From the NCBI GenBank assembly GCA_028822675.1, contig JAPKDE010000011.1, positions 1 to 30,379 of the forward strand: 30,379 nucleotides of DNA, read 5' to 3'. Every line of letters starts with the position of its first letter. The stretch's first letter is position 1. The stretch comes from Dehalococcoidia bacterium. GTDB lineage: Bacteria > Chloroflexota > Dehalococcoidia > UBA3495. The notes under the pieces were generated by a model, which was not told where the DNA came from, searched no databases, and saw only the letters and a list, made by a program, of their open reading frames with translations. The position numbers and the translations under genes were made by a program. Shown in pieces: positions 1-7,021 of this stretch.

Positions 1-160
1 GGCGTCTGATTGTGGAGTCGTGATTGTAGCTGAGAATTGACAGCCAAACTGACAGCCACACCGGTGCACAACTATGGGACGAGAAACACACCTGTGGAAT
101 AGTGAATGGTATTACTGAGGCCAGATGGACGTCAGTGAACGTTGGTGAACAGGTCTATAC

Positions 161-219
161 CAGACTTAAAATCCGCTATCTTAACGGATGTGTGGGTTCG
201 AGTCCCTCTCCCGGCACCA
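161..219 (+). tRNA. 3' fragment of tRNA-Leu (UAA), probable attachment-site remnant
   Basis: The stretch carries an anticodon loop reading CTTAAAA (anticodon TAA), a 5-bp variable arm ATCCG/CGGAT, a T loop with GGTTCGAGTCC, an acceptor 3' strand TCCCGGC, discriminator A and an encoded CCA at 217-219. The matching 5' acceptor strand (GCCGGGA-like) and a D arm are absent upstream, the anticodon stem pairs poorly, and the T stem has a T-T mismatch. I therefore read it as a 3' portion of a leucine tRNA gene rather than a functional gene. Such 3' copies are typically left when a tyrosine integrase inserts an element into a tRNA gene. Confidence 0.6.
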
Positions 220-233
220 ACTTTTCAGATAGC

Positions 234-261
234 AAAAGCCCTTGATATTCAGGGGCTTTTT
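234..261. terminator. Hairpin terminator after the tRNA fragment
   Basis: A 12-bp stem (234-245 with 249-260, one G-T pair) with a 3-base loop is flanked by A and T tracts. It can act on both strands, ending the tRNA fragment on the plus strand and the small gene at 339-626 on the minus strand. Confidence 0.75.
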
Positions 262-338
262 AATTGGTGGTTAACGTTTACGGGTAGCGCTGTTCTAGTT
301 TTATAATTAACTATTTAAGTAGTATTCGGCTTACTAAA

Positions 339-626
339 TTAGAGTTCGCAATCGTGTTGGATCACGTCATGTATTTGGGGTTTAAGGCGCTTTAGCACGC
401 GATGACCGGAGTCGCCGCGGATGGGTAACCCGTTCTCGCGACAAAGCTTAGCCCAGTTGATCCTAGTCCGATCGCCGGACCCGTTTTCTGATGGCGAGAT
501 ACCTAATAAAGCATTTATATGCTGGAGTCGAAGCTCCACTTTCACAAATTCATCAACAATGGGTTGAAGTTTGACAACCATCTCTTCCAGTGAGTTTTTC
601 TCTTCCTGGAGGGCATCATTAAGCAC
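339..626 (-). CDS. Small protein with N-terminal coiled coil, function unknown
   Basis: A 95-residue soluble protein beginning at a GTG codon. Residues 1-40 are rich in E, L, K and V with heptad-like spacing, suggesting a coiled coil. Residues 55-92 are basic (NWAKLCRENGLPIRGDSGHR, then VLKRLKPQ) and could form a small nucleic-acid-binding helical unit, but I recognise no family. Support for a real gene: a plausible minus-strand promoter at 664-693, a modest AGGT Shine-Dalgarno 8 bases before the GTG, and a terminator just past the stop. Its position beside a tRNA remnant allows it to be cargo of an old element. Confidence 0.5.
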   Translation of the reverse strand: MLNDALQEEKNSLEEMVVKLQPIVDEFVKVELRLQHINALLGISPSENGSGDRTRINWAKLCRENGLPIRGDSGHRVLKRLKPQIHDVIQHDCEL

Positions 627-663
627 AGATATTACCTACTTCTTCTGAATATCACTTCTTATA

Positions 664-693
664 TTTATAGTTAATCAGAAGTCTGGCCTTCAA
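664..693 (-). promoter_or_regulatory. Sigma70-like promoter for the 339-626 gene
   Basis: On the minus strand TTGAAG (688-693), an 18-base spacer and TATAAA (664-669) lie about 40 bases before the GTG start. No experimental support. Confidence 0.4.
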
Positions 694-811
694 TTCAATG
701 GGAAATCCTCGCCGATTAAGCCAAATTGTTGTAAAACTAGTCTCATCATTGTTATGCGGGCAAAAATGCATCTTCAGTATCCTTCTAGCCCTTTCTTCCC
801 ATATTCAAACC

Positions 812-850
812 AAGAAAACGGCCCCTGAGAAGTTCAGGGGCCATTTTCTT
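812..850. terminator. Strong bidirectional terminator hairpin
   Basis: An almost fully symmetric hairpin: AAGAAAA plus a GGCCCCTGA/TTCAGGGGCC core with a GAAG loop and TTTTCTT on the far side. No gene obviously ends just before it on either strand, so it may end an untranslated transcript or be left from a lost gene. Confidence 0.7.
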
Positions 851-1128
851 TTGGTTCCGTGCCGGTGCTTGTTTACAAATCGCGTCAACGGATGCGATGT
901 GCTCTAAAGTCTGGTCACTCCTATGATCTTAAGGCAAGAGGGACAGCTTACCAGAACATCTATATCTCCAGTGCCCGGCTCAACGGCCTGGGTTATAGGT
1001 CTAGATATGATTTCATCACAGCACGGACATTTATTCATTCGTCGTTTTCTGCTCCTTGAGCTGGCGTAATGCCAGAGTTAAATCCGGACCAACTCAAGGT
1101 CCAGATATAAGCCAATTATTATTGCCGG

Positions 1129-1284
1129 TTACCAGGGAGTTGACCTCAACGCGTCAACGACGATGTAAGTGTAGATAGAAGCAAACACCACAAGCGCCGC
1201 CACAACGCCACACACTTCGACCAGACTCATCCCGTCTCGGCCATCTGATACCTGGGACTGGGCTCCATTGAGCATATCTCCCAT
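1129..1284 (-). CDS. Miniature type IV / Flp-pilin-like protein
   Basis: A 51-residue protein. I place the start at the ATG at 1284 because GGAGG lies 9 bases upstream of it; a longer frame to 1329 lacks such a site. Residues 1-18 are polar and end in GRDG. The next residues are MSLVEV followed by about 20 hydrophobic residues, so the pattern is G / M-S-L-V-E with Glu at mature position 5, the hallmark of prepilin peptidase substrates. The mature part would be only about 33 residues, close to small Flp-type pilins. No prepilin peptidase, ATPase or other pilus gene is in the window, so an orphan pilin or pseudopilin-like peptide is inferred from the motif alone. Confidence 0.55.
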   Translation of the reverse strand: MGDMLNGAQSQVSDGRDGMSLVEVCGVVAALVVFASIYTYIVVDALRSTPW

Positions 1285-1396
1285 TTTCCTTAACCTCCAG
1301 CGGTTAGACGTCAAATCAAATGCTAGCAACCTTGCTTAGTTAGACAATTATCAGCGTGAAAGCTTTTCGTTTCTGTAATTCGCCGACAAGAATACA

Positions 1397-1428
1397 GTGA
1401 CGTCAGTCACGTTTTCAGTTTGAAACTG
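1397..1428. promoter_or_regulatory. Paired palindromes in divergent intergenic region
   Basis: Two inverted repeats lie side by side between the pilin-like gene (leftward) and the Asp-box lipoprotein (rightward): GTGAC-GTCA-GTCAC at 1397-1410 and the perfect 13-base CAGTTTGAAACTG at 1416-1428. They could be operator sites for one or both genes. I found no clear -35/-10 next to them. The rest of 1285-1578 shows nothing else. Confidence 0.3.
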
Positions 1429-1578
1429 CGGCAAAGACCCCTTCATAGGAAGACTAATTATCGGCTTGGATGGAAATCTTTGGACTATAAAAATCGGACA
1501 TGAATCTCAGTCAAATATGACGCCTGGTCTGAGGCCACTCTCTCCGACATTGCTTGAAGCCCGAAATGGTTCGACAAT

Positions 1579-2994
1579 ATGTTTATGCGCGGAAAAAGAT
1601 TCTGGTTGCCAACTTTGATGTTTGTCTTGGCGATCCTGACTGCTTGCCAGTCTGGAACTAACACGCCAGTCCCAACAGAACCTTCTGCCACACCCGCGAA
1701 AGGCAGCACTGCGGCACCGTCTCGGCCACGCCCGACAATCGAGCAGACACAAGAACCAATGCCTACCAGCGCACCCGTCCAAACTGTAGCCACGTCTGGT
1801 CCCACACCTATTGCCGCTCCAATGACTGGACCGACACCCGCTAGCACGCCCGGCGTACCAACGCCAGAACCAACGGCAACTACTGTTCCAACGCAGGCAC
1901 CCACTGTAGACGCCTGCCGCGTCTCCTACCCTGCACCCGTAGTGTCTGGCCCCTCTGTGCCTGACGGACCAGCCGATGCCGACCGTGTGTTCCGTTCGTT
2001 AACCGTTCACCCATCAGACCCGGACACCTTCTGCTAGGCACGGAGCGCAACGGTTTCATGCTGAGTCGGGACGGTGGTGTTTCCTGGACGCGAATCCGAG
2101 CTGGGCTCTACTCCAAAGAGTGGGGTTATCCGGAAATTTGGGACATCGATTTTTCGGCCAGTAACCCAGATATCATCATGGCTGCCACGCTGGGCTCCCC
2201 AGGCCCAGCCTTTGACCCAGATGTGGAAAACGGCCTGTACCGAAGCTCCGACGGAGGCCAAACATGGACCCAGCTCAATTGCGGGTTCGTGAACTCCAGA
2301 GTTGTTTCGGTCCGAATAGACCCGTCGATTCCAGACGTGGCCGTTGTGGGCATAGAGGGAGGCTGGCCGTCATTCACCGGGCCCGGCGCTAAAGAGTATT
2401 TCCCAGGCGGTATCTTCCGGACTGAGGACGCTGGCCAGAACTGGACTAGGGTGTCTGTTGGCCCCAATGATGAGCGCAACGGGTACGTAGTCATGCGCAT
2501 GACTACCAGTAGCCAGCCTCAATTGGTCACCTTTGGCGCCAATCACTATGACAGCAGTGAGAACCTGGGAATTATTTGCGCCAGACTTTAGGACCAGTAA
2601 CGTTGGAACATTTGACCTGTCGTCAGACGGGAATACGATCTACGTCGATGAGGGAAGCGCGTATTTCGGCTGGGTCTCCAGGGACGCGGGTGCGACCTGG
2701 AGCCAAGGCCCCATTCTGCAGGTAAATGGCCCCATCGCCGTATCACCGGCCGACCCTAACCTGGTGGTTTTTGGCTCTCCAAACGACATCCGTCGGTCAA
2801 CGGACGGTCTGTCATCCATGAAAGTGGTGCTAACGACTTCAATCACAATCAGGGAGATTGTTTTCTCTCCCTCGCATCCAAACGTTGTCTACGCCGAGAG
2901 TGACGGCTATTTCCTCTATAGGAGCAATGACGCCGGCTTAACGTGGCGTCTGATGGTTCATGGCCGTGATGAGGTATTAAACACTCAACCCTGA
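1579..2994 (+). pseudogene. Asp-box (BNR) repeat lipoprotein, broken by two frameshifts
   Basis: Three consecutive frames together encode one protein of about 470 residues. Segment 1 (1579-2037) has a signal peptide ending in a lipobox (LTAC, Cys at about residue 23) and a long Pro/Thr/Ala linker typical of surface lipoproteins. Segments 2 (about 2031-2591) and 3 (about 2566-2994) carry five Asp-box motifs of the S-x-D-x-G-x-T-W type: DGGVSW, SSDGGQTW, TEDAGQNW, SRDAGATW and SNDAGLTW, as in sialidase-like or Ycf48/VPS10-like beta-propellers. Reading must drop back one base near 2029-2031 and skip one near 2565-2575. The protein would sit outside the membrane and probably bind glycans or proteins. 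Either the gene is decayed or the sequence has two indel errors. No catalytic sialidase residues could be identified. Confidence 0.75.
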
Positions 2995-2998
2995 ACCT

Positions 2999-3016
2999 GA
3001 GGGCCGTTTGGCCCTC
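2999..3016 (+). terminator. Short hairpin after the Asp-box gene
   Basis: A 7-bp perfect stem GAGGGCC/GGCCCTC with a GTTT loop lies 4 bases after the stop codon. The following tract is only moderately T-rich, so termination may be weak. Confidence 0.45.
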
Positions 3017-3037
3017 CATATTTCCAAACCGTTGCGC

Positions 3038-3043
3038 TATAAT
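3038..3043 (+). promoter_or_regulatory. Consensus -10 (TATAAT) 7 bases before an ATG
   Basis: A perfect TATAAT ends 7 bases before the ATG at 3051, placing the expected transcription start at or next to the initiation codon. No good -35 is visible (TCCATA at 17 bases). This suggests a leaderless mRNA. Confidence 0.45.
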
Positions 3044-3050
3044 CGGGTCA

Positions 3051-3500
3051 ATGGGTTTTTCTCATGCACATCAGGAAGCTAGCTCAAATTTTGACAATCT
3101 AGTATTACGAAGCCTTTTAGTAGCCCCCGTTGTCGCATTGATGTTAGTTTTTCTGGCTCCGACGTTCGATCACCACTTCTCAGAGCGTCAACATTACCAC
3201 TCTCACCTGTTCCTGAACGCCTCCGCAGCCAGCCAAGGTCATCCAGACTTTCACCCTTTTGAGCGACCTCATTCCCACTTTGGGTTTGACGAGCAAGATT
3301 CAGAAAGTGATGGGATCCTTTACCAGACATCCAACAATCAACTCAGAGAATCAGGCTCTGTCTCATTCACCGCGATTATCGACAACGGTTTAACCCACAT
3401 CATTCATGGTAACGAGACGCTCTCTTTTGCGATTGCAACCCGGGAGAGCAGCTACCCTGAATTCAGCCCTTCGCCTCCCACCAGACCTCCCCTAGCCTAG
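3051..3500 (+). CDS. His-rich single-span membrane protein, possible metal binder
   Basis: A 149-residue protein with one hydrophobic segment at about residues 17-37, followed by a His-rich stretch (HH at 41-42, then HYHSH, and several further His to about residue 76) and a polar, Pro-ending C-terminus. I recognise no family. The topology predicts a short cytoplasmic N-terminus with the His-rich part outside. Clusters of His after a membrane anchor usually bind Cu, Zn or Ni, and the three downstream genes also look metal-related, so a periplasmic or surface metal-binding role is inferred. A consensus -10 directly before the ATG and no Shine-Dalgarno suggest leaderless expression. Confidence 0.6.
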   Translation: MGFSHAHQEASSNFDNLVLRSLLVAPVVALMLVFLAPTFDHHFSERQHYHSHLFLNASAASQGHPDFHPFERPHSHFGFDEQDSESDGILYQTSNNQLRESGSVSFTAIIDNGLTHIIHGNETLSFAIATRESSYPEFSPSPPTRPPLA

Positions 3501-3672
3501 TCCCCAACTACTCACGCCATCCGTCTTCCCTGGCAGCCCTCGCTCTGGAATCGAAACGTGGGAACTGCGACGTAAGAACTGAATCATAGCTCGGCCAAAT
3601 TGCATCTAGTTATTGTCCGATGATTCGTTCAAATACGGCTGCCAAAGTCTAATTGTTTGGAGAATAAATCAC

Positions 3673-4212
3673 GTGGCAACAAAAATATGGCCGATCTTAA
3701 GCATAATGTTGCTGTTCTCTGCTGCTCTCGGATCACCCCTCTGGGTGGACCAGGTATCAGCGCATGGAGCAACTCGCGTGATTGTGAATGACGTGCAAGA
3801 GGGACCATACCTCTTCAGAGTAGGCGCCCTTCCAGGCAGCCCCAAGGTGGGGAACTTACACCTGAGCATACTTATCCAGGCTGCAGAGGGAGACAAGATC
3901 ATCACCGATGGTCGGATAACGGTATCGGCAACCGGTCCAGAGCCGGGAATGATTGCCGGGCCGGTACAGGCCACAAATGAACCCCTGAACCCCCAGGTTT
4001 ATAGCGCCGACCTGACTATGACCGACCTCGGTAGCTGGAGCATGACATTGGAGACTGTAAGCACATTGGGTAAAGCCACGTTAGTTGTGCCTCTACAAGT
4101 CACAGAGTCCGGGGGAATTAATCTGCTATTCGTGATCGTTATCGCCGTGGTTGTATTGGCCATAGTCGCACTGGCTTGGTCACAGATACAACAGCGAAGA
4201 CGACCAACCTAA
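3673..4212 (+). CDS. YtkA/FixH-like exported protein with C-terminal membrane anchor
   Basis: I choose the GTG at 3673 because GGAG lies 10 bases upstream and the protein then begins with a normal signal peptide (about residues 1-31, ending VSAHG). The frame is open further upstream to 3613, but that extension is poor in sense. The 179-residue product has a beta-rich extracytoplasmic domain (GPYLFRVGALPG... LHLSILIQ... ITVSATGP) resembling the YtkA-like / FixH family, then a single membrane helix at about 150-170 and a basic tail (QQRRRPT). Relatives often accompany copper and cytochrome oxidase maturation genes. It is 16 bases upstream of the cupredoxin-like lipoprotein and probably co-transcribed with it. 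Its exact role is not known. Confidence 0.6.
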   Translation: MATKIWPILSIMLLFSAALGSPLWVDQVSAHGATRVIVNDVQEGPYLFRVGALPGSPKVGNLHLSILIQAAEGDKIITDGRITVSATGPEPGMIAGPVQATNEPLNPQVYSADLTMTDLGSWSMTLETVSTLGKATLVVPLQVTESGGINLLFVIVIAVVVLAIVALAWSQIQQRRRPT

Positions 4213-4228
4213 AAATGCGGAGCCCTTT

Positions 4229-4963
4229 ATGAAAATCAAAAAACCAAAACTCATCCGCCTGCTAATCGCGGTGGGTCTATTTGCCATGGTGGCTTCGGCA
4301 GCCTGTGGCGGCGGGGACCCGGAAGAGCTGGATATACCAGTTAACATCGAGGCCGGGAAAATGGATCCTGGAACTATCAAAGTTAAACAGGGAGACATGG
4401 TCACACTCAAGATTGACGCTGATGTACGTGGAGAATTCCATCTACACACCTACGATATCGAAGCCGATATTGAAGCCGATTCTGTGACCGACTTTTACTT
4501 TGTAGCCGAAGCAACTGGACGATTCAAAATCACCTATCACCCCCAAGGCGAACACGATGAGGGCGATGAAGGCGACCATAACGACGAAGATGGTCACGGC
4601 AGTCTATTCGAGTCCGAAGAACTGGCCCCTGGATCAACCTTTAGTTACGAAATTGAAGACCATCAGGCCGGTGAGACCGTGCCATTCCACAGCCACCTAC
4701 GGCCAGCATTGAACGGCAACTTAATCGTCTCTGAAGAAGAGGGCGCGGTTGGCGCGGTTGCCATCAAATATAGCGATGAAGCTGCTACTCCCAACGAAGT
4801 TCACGTTGGCCCAGGCACGGTAATAACATGGACCAATAACAGTTCTGTTCTCCAGACAGTGGTCAGTGGCCTCCACGCTGACTTGGTCGTGGACGAAGAC
4901 GAACACGACGACGAGGAAGAGGAAGAAATTGAGATAGGGTTCGTAGAGGTGCAACCAAGGTAA
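4229..4963 (+). CDS. Cupredoxin-like lipoprotein with acidic/His-rich insert
   Basis: A 244-residue lipoprotein: signal peptide with lipobox ASAAC (Cys26), and GGAG before the ATG. Residues 36-105 resemble a cupredoxin fold (PGTIKVKQGDMVTLKI, then HLHTYDIEA). An Asp/Glu/His-rich insert follows at 107-124. Residues 130-168 look like the closing half of a cupredoxin with VPFHSH (His154, His156). A second cupredoxin-like start occurs at 176-212 (NEVHVGPGTVITWTNN) but ends in a run of acidic residues (222-236) instead of the usual Cys/His/Met loop. It is thus probably a surface-anchored metal binder, perhaps copper. The incomplete second domain could be natural or truncated. It lies in an apparent operon with genes on both sides. 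Confidence 0.65.
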   Translation: MKIKKPKLIRLLIAVGLFAMVASAACGGGDPEELDIPVNIEAGKMDPGTIKVKQGDMVTLKIDADVRGEFHLHTYDIEADIEADSVTDFYFVAEATGRFKITYHPQGEHDEGDEGDHNDEDGHGSLFESEELAPGSTFSYEIEDHQAGETVPFHSHLRPALNGNLIVSEEEGAVGAVAIKYSDEAATPNEVHVGPGTVITWTNNSSVLQTVVSGLHADLVVDEDEHDDEEEEEIEIGFVEVQPR

Positions 4964-4998
4964 CGGCTAAAGCCTGACGCCTTGGCTGGAAAGCCAAA

Positions 4999-6540
4999 AT
5001 GAAAAATTTGAAGATTATCCTCCCCGCAGCAACTGCTGCGGGGAGCCTGGTAGCTTGGCCTGCCTACGCCCATGGATTTGGTGAGCGTACGGAGTTGCCG
5101 GTTCCTCTGGGGTTTTTCCTGATTGGCGCTGGTTTCGCAGTGGCTCTTTCATTCCTGTTCATCAGCGTATTCGTTAAGGTCAGCGGCGAATCGTCATATT
5201 GGCGTTTCAATCTGCTTGGTACCCGTTGTCCCAAGCAGATTTTAACCTCCCCCTTGCTGCTGACTCCGATCAAATTGTTCTCTGTGTTCCTGCTTGGCCT
5301 GGTAATCGCGACTGGGTATGGCGGAGAATCCGAGTCTTTGCTCAATTTCAGCCCCACATTTGTCTGGATCATCTGGTGGGTCGGTATGTCCATCTTCATC
5401 ACCTTAATCGGCAATGTTTGGGCTTTGGTCAACCCTTGGAAGATACTTTTTGGCTGGGCAGAGGGGTTCTACCAGATACTCCAACCCGGTCAAGATTTAT
5501 CGTTGGGACGGGAATACCCAGCTAAATTTGGCATCTGGCCGGCTTTGGTATTGTTCGGTTTTTACACCTGGATCCAGGACGCTTACACCAAGGGTGATGT
5601 TCCATCTCAGATTGCGACAATGGCGGTCATCTATTCGGTAATCACGCTGATTGGAATGTTTATCTTCGGCAGGAACCAATGGCTGCGCCGAGGCGAAGCG
5701 TTCTCCGTGGTGTTCGGGATGCTATCTCGCTTCTCAGCCACTGAAGTCCGCGTCAGGAGCAATGATTCATGCCAGGTGTGCTCAGTGGATTGCCGGGATC
5801 TCTCCGGGGAATGCATCGATTGCTACGAATGCTTTCAGAGGTCGACTGACCGAGAGCTAAACCTGAGACCGTTTGCCATTGGCCTGGGGCGGAACGAAAA
5901 GGTCACCAACGATGTGCTAGCTCTGGTGGTGTTGCTGCTGGCTACGGTAACGTTCGATGGGTTCAGCGCTACATCGGCGTGGGCCGAGTTCCAGACCTTT
6001 ATCCTAGACACGTTTGGAAATGGCGGAGGGCAAGTATTCAACAGCCTGGTTTTGGCTGACACGATGGGAGTGGTCCTGTTTCCGCTGGGGTTCTTCGTGA
6101 TCTATCTGTTCTTTTCCAAGCTCATGGCAATGTCAGTTGAGGGCGAGGTAGGCACGCTGGAAATGGCCCGGTTATTTGGGTATTCTTTGATCCCGATTGC
6201 CTTGGCCTACAATATCGCCCACTTCATAACTCTGCTCCTCATTCAGGGCCAATTGATTGTCCCATTGGTTTCTGACCCTTTTGGCTCAGGCTGGAATATT
6301 TTTGGGACCGTTGATTACTCGACCAATATCGCTATCATTAACGCTCGAATCCTTTGGTTCTTATCCGTAGGTTTGATTGTATTGGGGCACGTGTTGGCCG
6401 TATACCTGGCCCACCGAGTGGCCATACGCACGTTTAGCAATCGGGCGTTGGTCTTGAAAAGCCAATACCCAATGCTCGTTTTGATGGTGGTTTACACGGT
6501 GATCAGTCTCTGGATCCTCGCCCAACCTATTGTTCAATAA
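4999..6540 (+). CDS. Polytopic membrane protein with six-Cys loop (fenitrothion-hydrolase-like annotation family)
   Basis: A 513-residue protein with a signal-like first helix, then HGFGERTELPVPL at 25-37 and about eleven further hydrophobic segments. Similar proteins are often labelled fenitrothion hydrolase in databases, a name I would not take as the function. Between the helices ending at about 225 and starting at about 303 lies a hydrophilic loop with C258-x2-C261-x3-C265-x6-C272-x2-C275-x2-C278, suggestive of a zinc or iron-sulfur site. A conserved-looking TFDGFSATSAW follows at 318-328. It starts 35 bases after the cupredoxin-like gene and ends at a very strong terminator, closing the cluster. 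Transport or redox coupling of a metal is the most reasonable guess from context; substrate unknown. Confidence 0.7.
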   Translation: MKNLKIILPAATAAGSLVAWPAYAHGFGERTELPVPLGFFLIGAGFAVALSFLFISVFVKVSGESSYWRFNLLGTRCPKQILTSPLLLTPIKLFSVFLLGLVIATGYGGESESLLNFSPTFVWIIWWVGMSIFITLIGNVWALVNPWKILFGWAEGFYQILQPGQDLSLGREYPAKFGIWPALVLFGFYTWIQDAYTKGDVPSQIATMAVIYSVITLIGMFIFGRNQWLRRGEAFSVVFGMLSRFSATEVRVRSNDSCQVCSVDCRDLSGECIDCYECFQRSTDRELNLRPFAIGLGRNEKVTNDVLALVVLLLATVTFDGFSATSAWAEFQTFILDTFGNGGGQVFNSLVLADTMGVVLFPLGFFVIYLFFSKLMAMSVEGEVGTLEMARLFGYSLIPIALAYNIAHFITLLLIQGQLIVPLVSDPFGSGWNIFGTVDYSTNIAIINARILWFLSVGLIVLGHVLAVYLAHRVAIRTFSNRALVLKSQYPMLVLMVVYTVISLWILAQPIVQ

Positions 6541-6543
6541 ATT

Positions 6544-6584
6544 AAATGGCCGGTTTGTCTTTTTGTGAGACAAACCGGCCATTT
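6544..6584. terminator. 17-bp perfect terminator hairpin
   Basis: A flawless 17-bp stem (6544-6560 with 6568-6584) with a 7-base loop starts 3 bases after the stop of the membrane protein. It is symmetric with A and T ends, so it can act in either direction. Confidence 0.9.
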
Positions 6585-6651
6585 CAACAAACGTAAGTTT
6601 CACTTCAGCATCGCCGATCAAGTTTTATATGAACTGAAATAGCAATCATTT

Positions 6652-6717
6652 TTGACTCAGAGTCAATTTGCCTTGGAATTTACCCTCCTTGACTCTGGTT
6701 GCGGCGGTCTTTAGAGT
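6652..6717 (+). promoter_or_regulatory. Palindrome TTGACTC-A-GAGTCAA plus sigma70-like promoter
   Basis: A perfect 15-base palindrome occupies 6652-6666. The same half-site TTGACTC recurs at 6689-6695, where it forms the -35 (TTGACT 6689-6694) of a promoter with a 17-base spacer and TAGAGT at 6712-6717. The promoter is well placed for the 41-residue peptide gene at 6761. A regulator that binds TTGACTC would both occupy the upstream palindrome and touch the -35. Confidence 0.5.
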
Positions 6718-6760
6718 TAAGCGAGACTAAGTAATACTAACTGGGACATGTAGGTGAATC

Positions 6761-6886
6761 ATGCGTAGATTTCTGATTCCGTTGGTCTTTGTGGCCTTGT
6801 TGACCATTGCCGCCGTAGTACCCGTTGCCGCCAGTACCCCGGATTCCGCCCCCTCCCATTCCAGCGGAGGCTGCAGTAGCATCTAA
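6761..6886 (+). CDS. 41-residue secreted peptide precursor
   Basis: A short frame starting at ATG with AGGTG 4 bases upstream. Residues 1-3 are MRR, followed by about 17 hydrophobic residues and a signal-peptidase-like VAA or AAS around 22-24. The remaining 17 residues (PDSAPSHSSGGCSSI at the end) are small and polar with one Cys. Its own promoter lies upstream and a terminator follows at 6974-7008, so it appears to be a monocistronic unit isolated from its neighbours. I recognise no family. The free Cys could bind metal or form a dimer, fitting the preceding metal cluster, but that is a guess. Confidence 0.5.
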   Translation: MRRFLIPLVFVALLTIAAVVPVAASTPDSAPSHSSGGCSSI

Positions 6887-6973
6887 AGTCGGCTGATGCC
6901 TCAGAGCTAACTGGGCATCTACAGGTATCTGTCGTGTGCGCAGACCGCTAACTTAAAATAAACTCGGATATTA

Positions 6974-7008
6974 GGCCCCGGTCCAAAGTAATGGACCGGG
7001 CCTTTTTT
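6974..7008 (+). terminator. Terminator 13 bases before the TauE-like start
   Basis: An 11-bp GC-rich stem (GGCC-C-CGGTCCA with one bulged C, pairing with TGGACCGGGCC) and a run of seven T. It ends the peptide transcript, but the next gene begins only 13 bases later, so it could also act as a leader attenuator. Confidence 0.85.
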
Positions 7009-7021
7009 TGGCGATTTAATA

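Larger units (their letters stand above)
627..1128. other. About 500-base stretch without a convincing gene
   Basis: Apart from the promoter at 664-693 and the terminator at 812-850 I see nothing coding here. The open frames in it have no ribosome binding site or recognisable protein, and one runs straight through the terminator hairpin. Confidence 0.5.

Noticed and set aside
2..40. Possible C-terminal end of a gene (13 codons, then TGA) with a TGACAGCCA direct repeat after it
   Set aside because: Too short to judge as coding; could be the end of an integrase next to the tRNA scar but nothing proves it.
1485..1904. Minus-strand frame over the lipoprotein linker
   Set aside because: Low-complexity antisense of the Pro/Thr linker; no ribosome binding site or domain.
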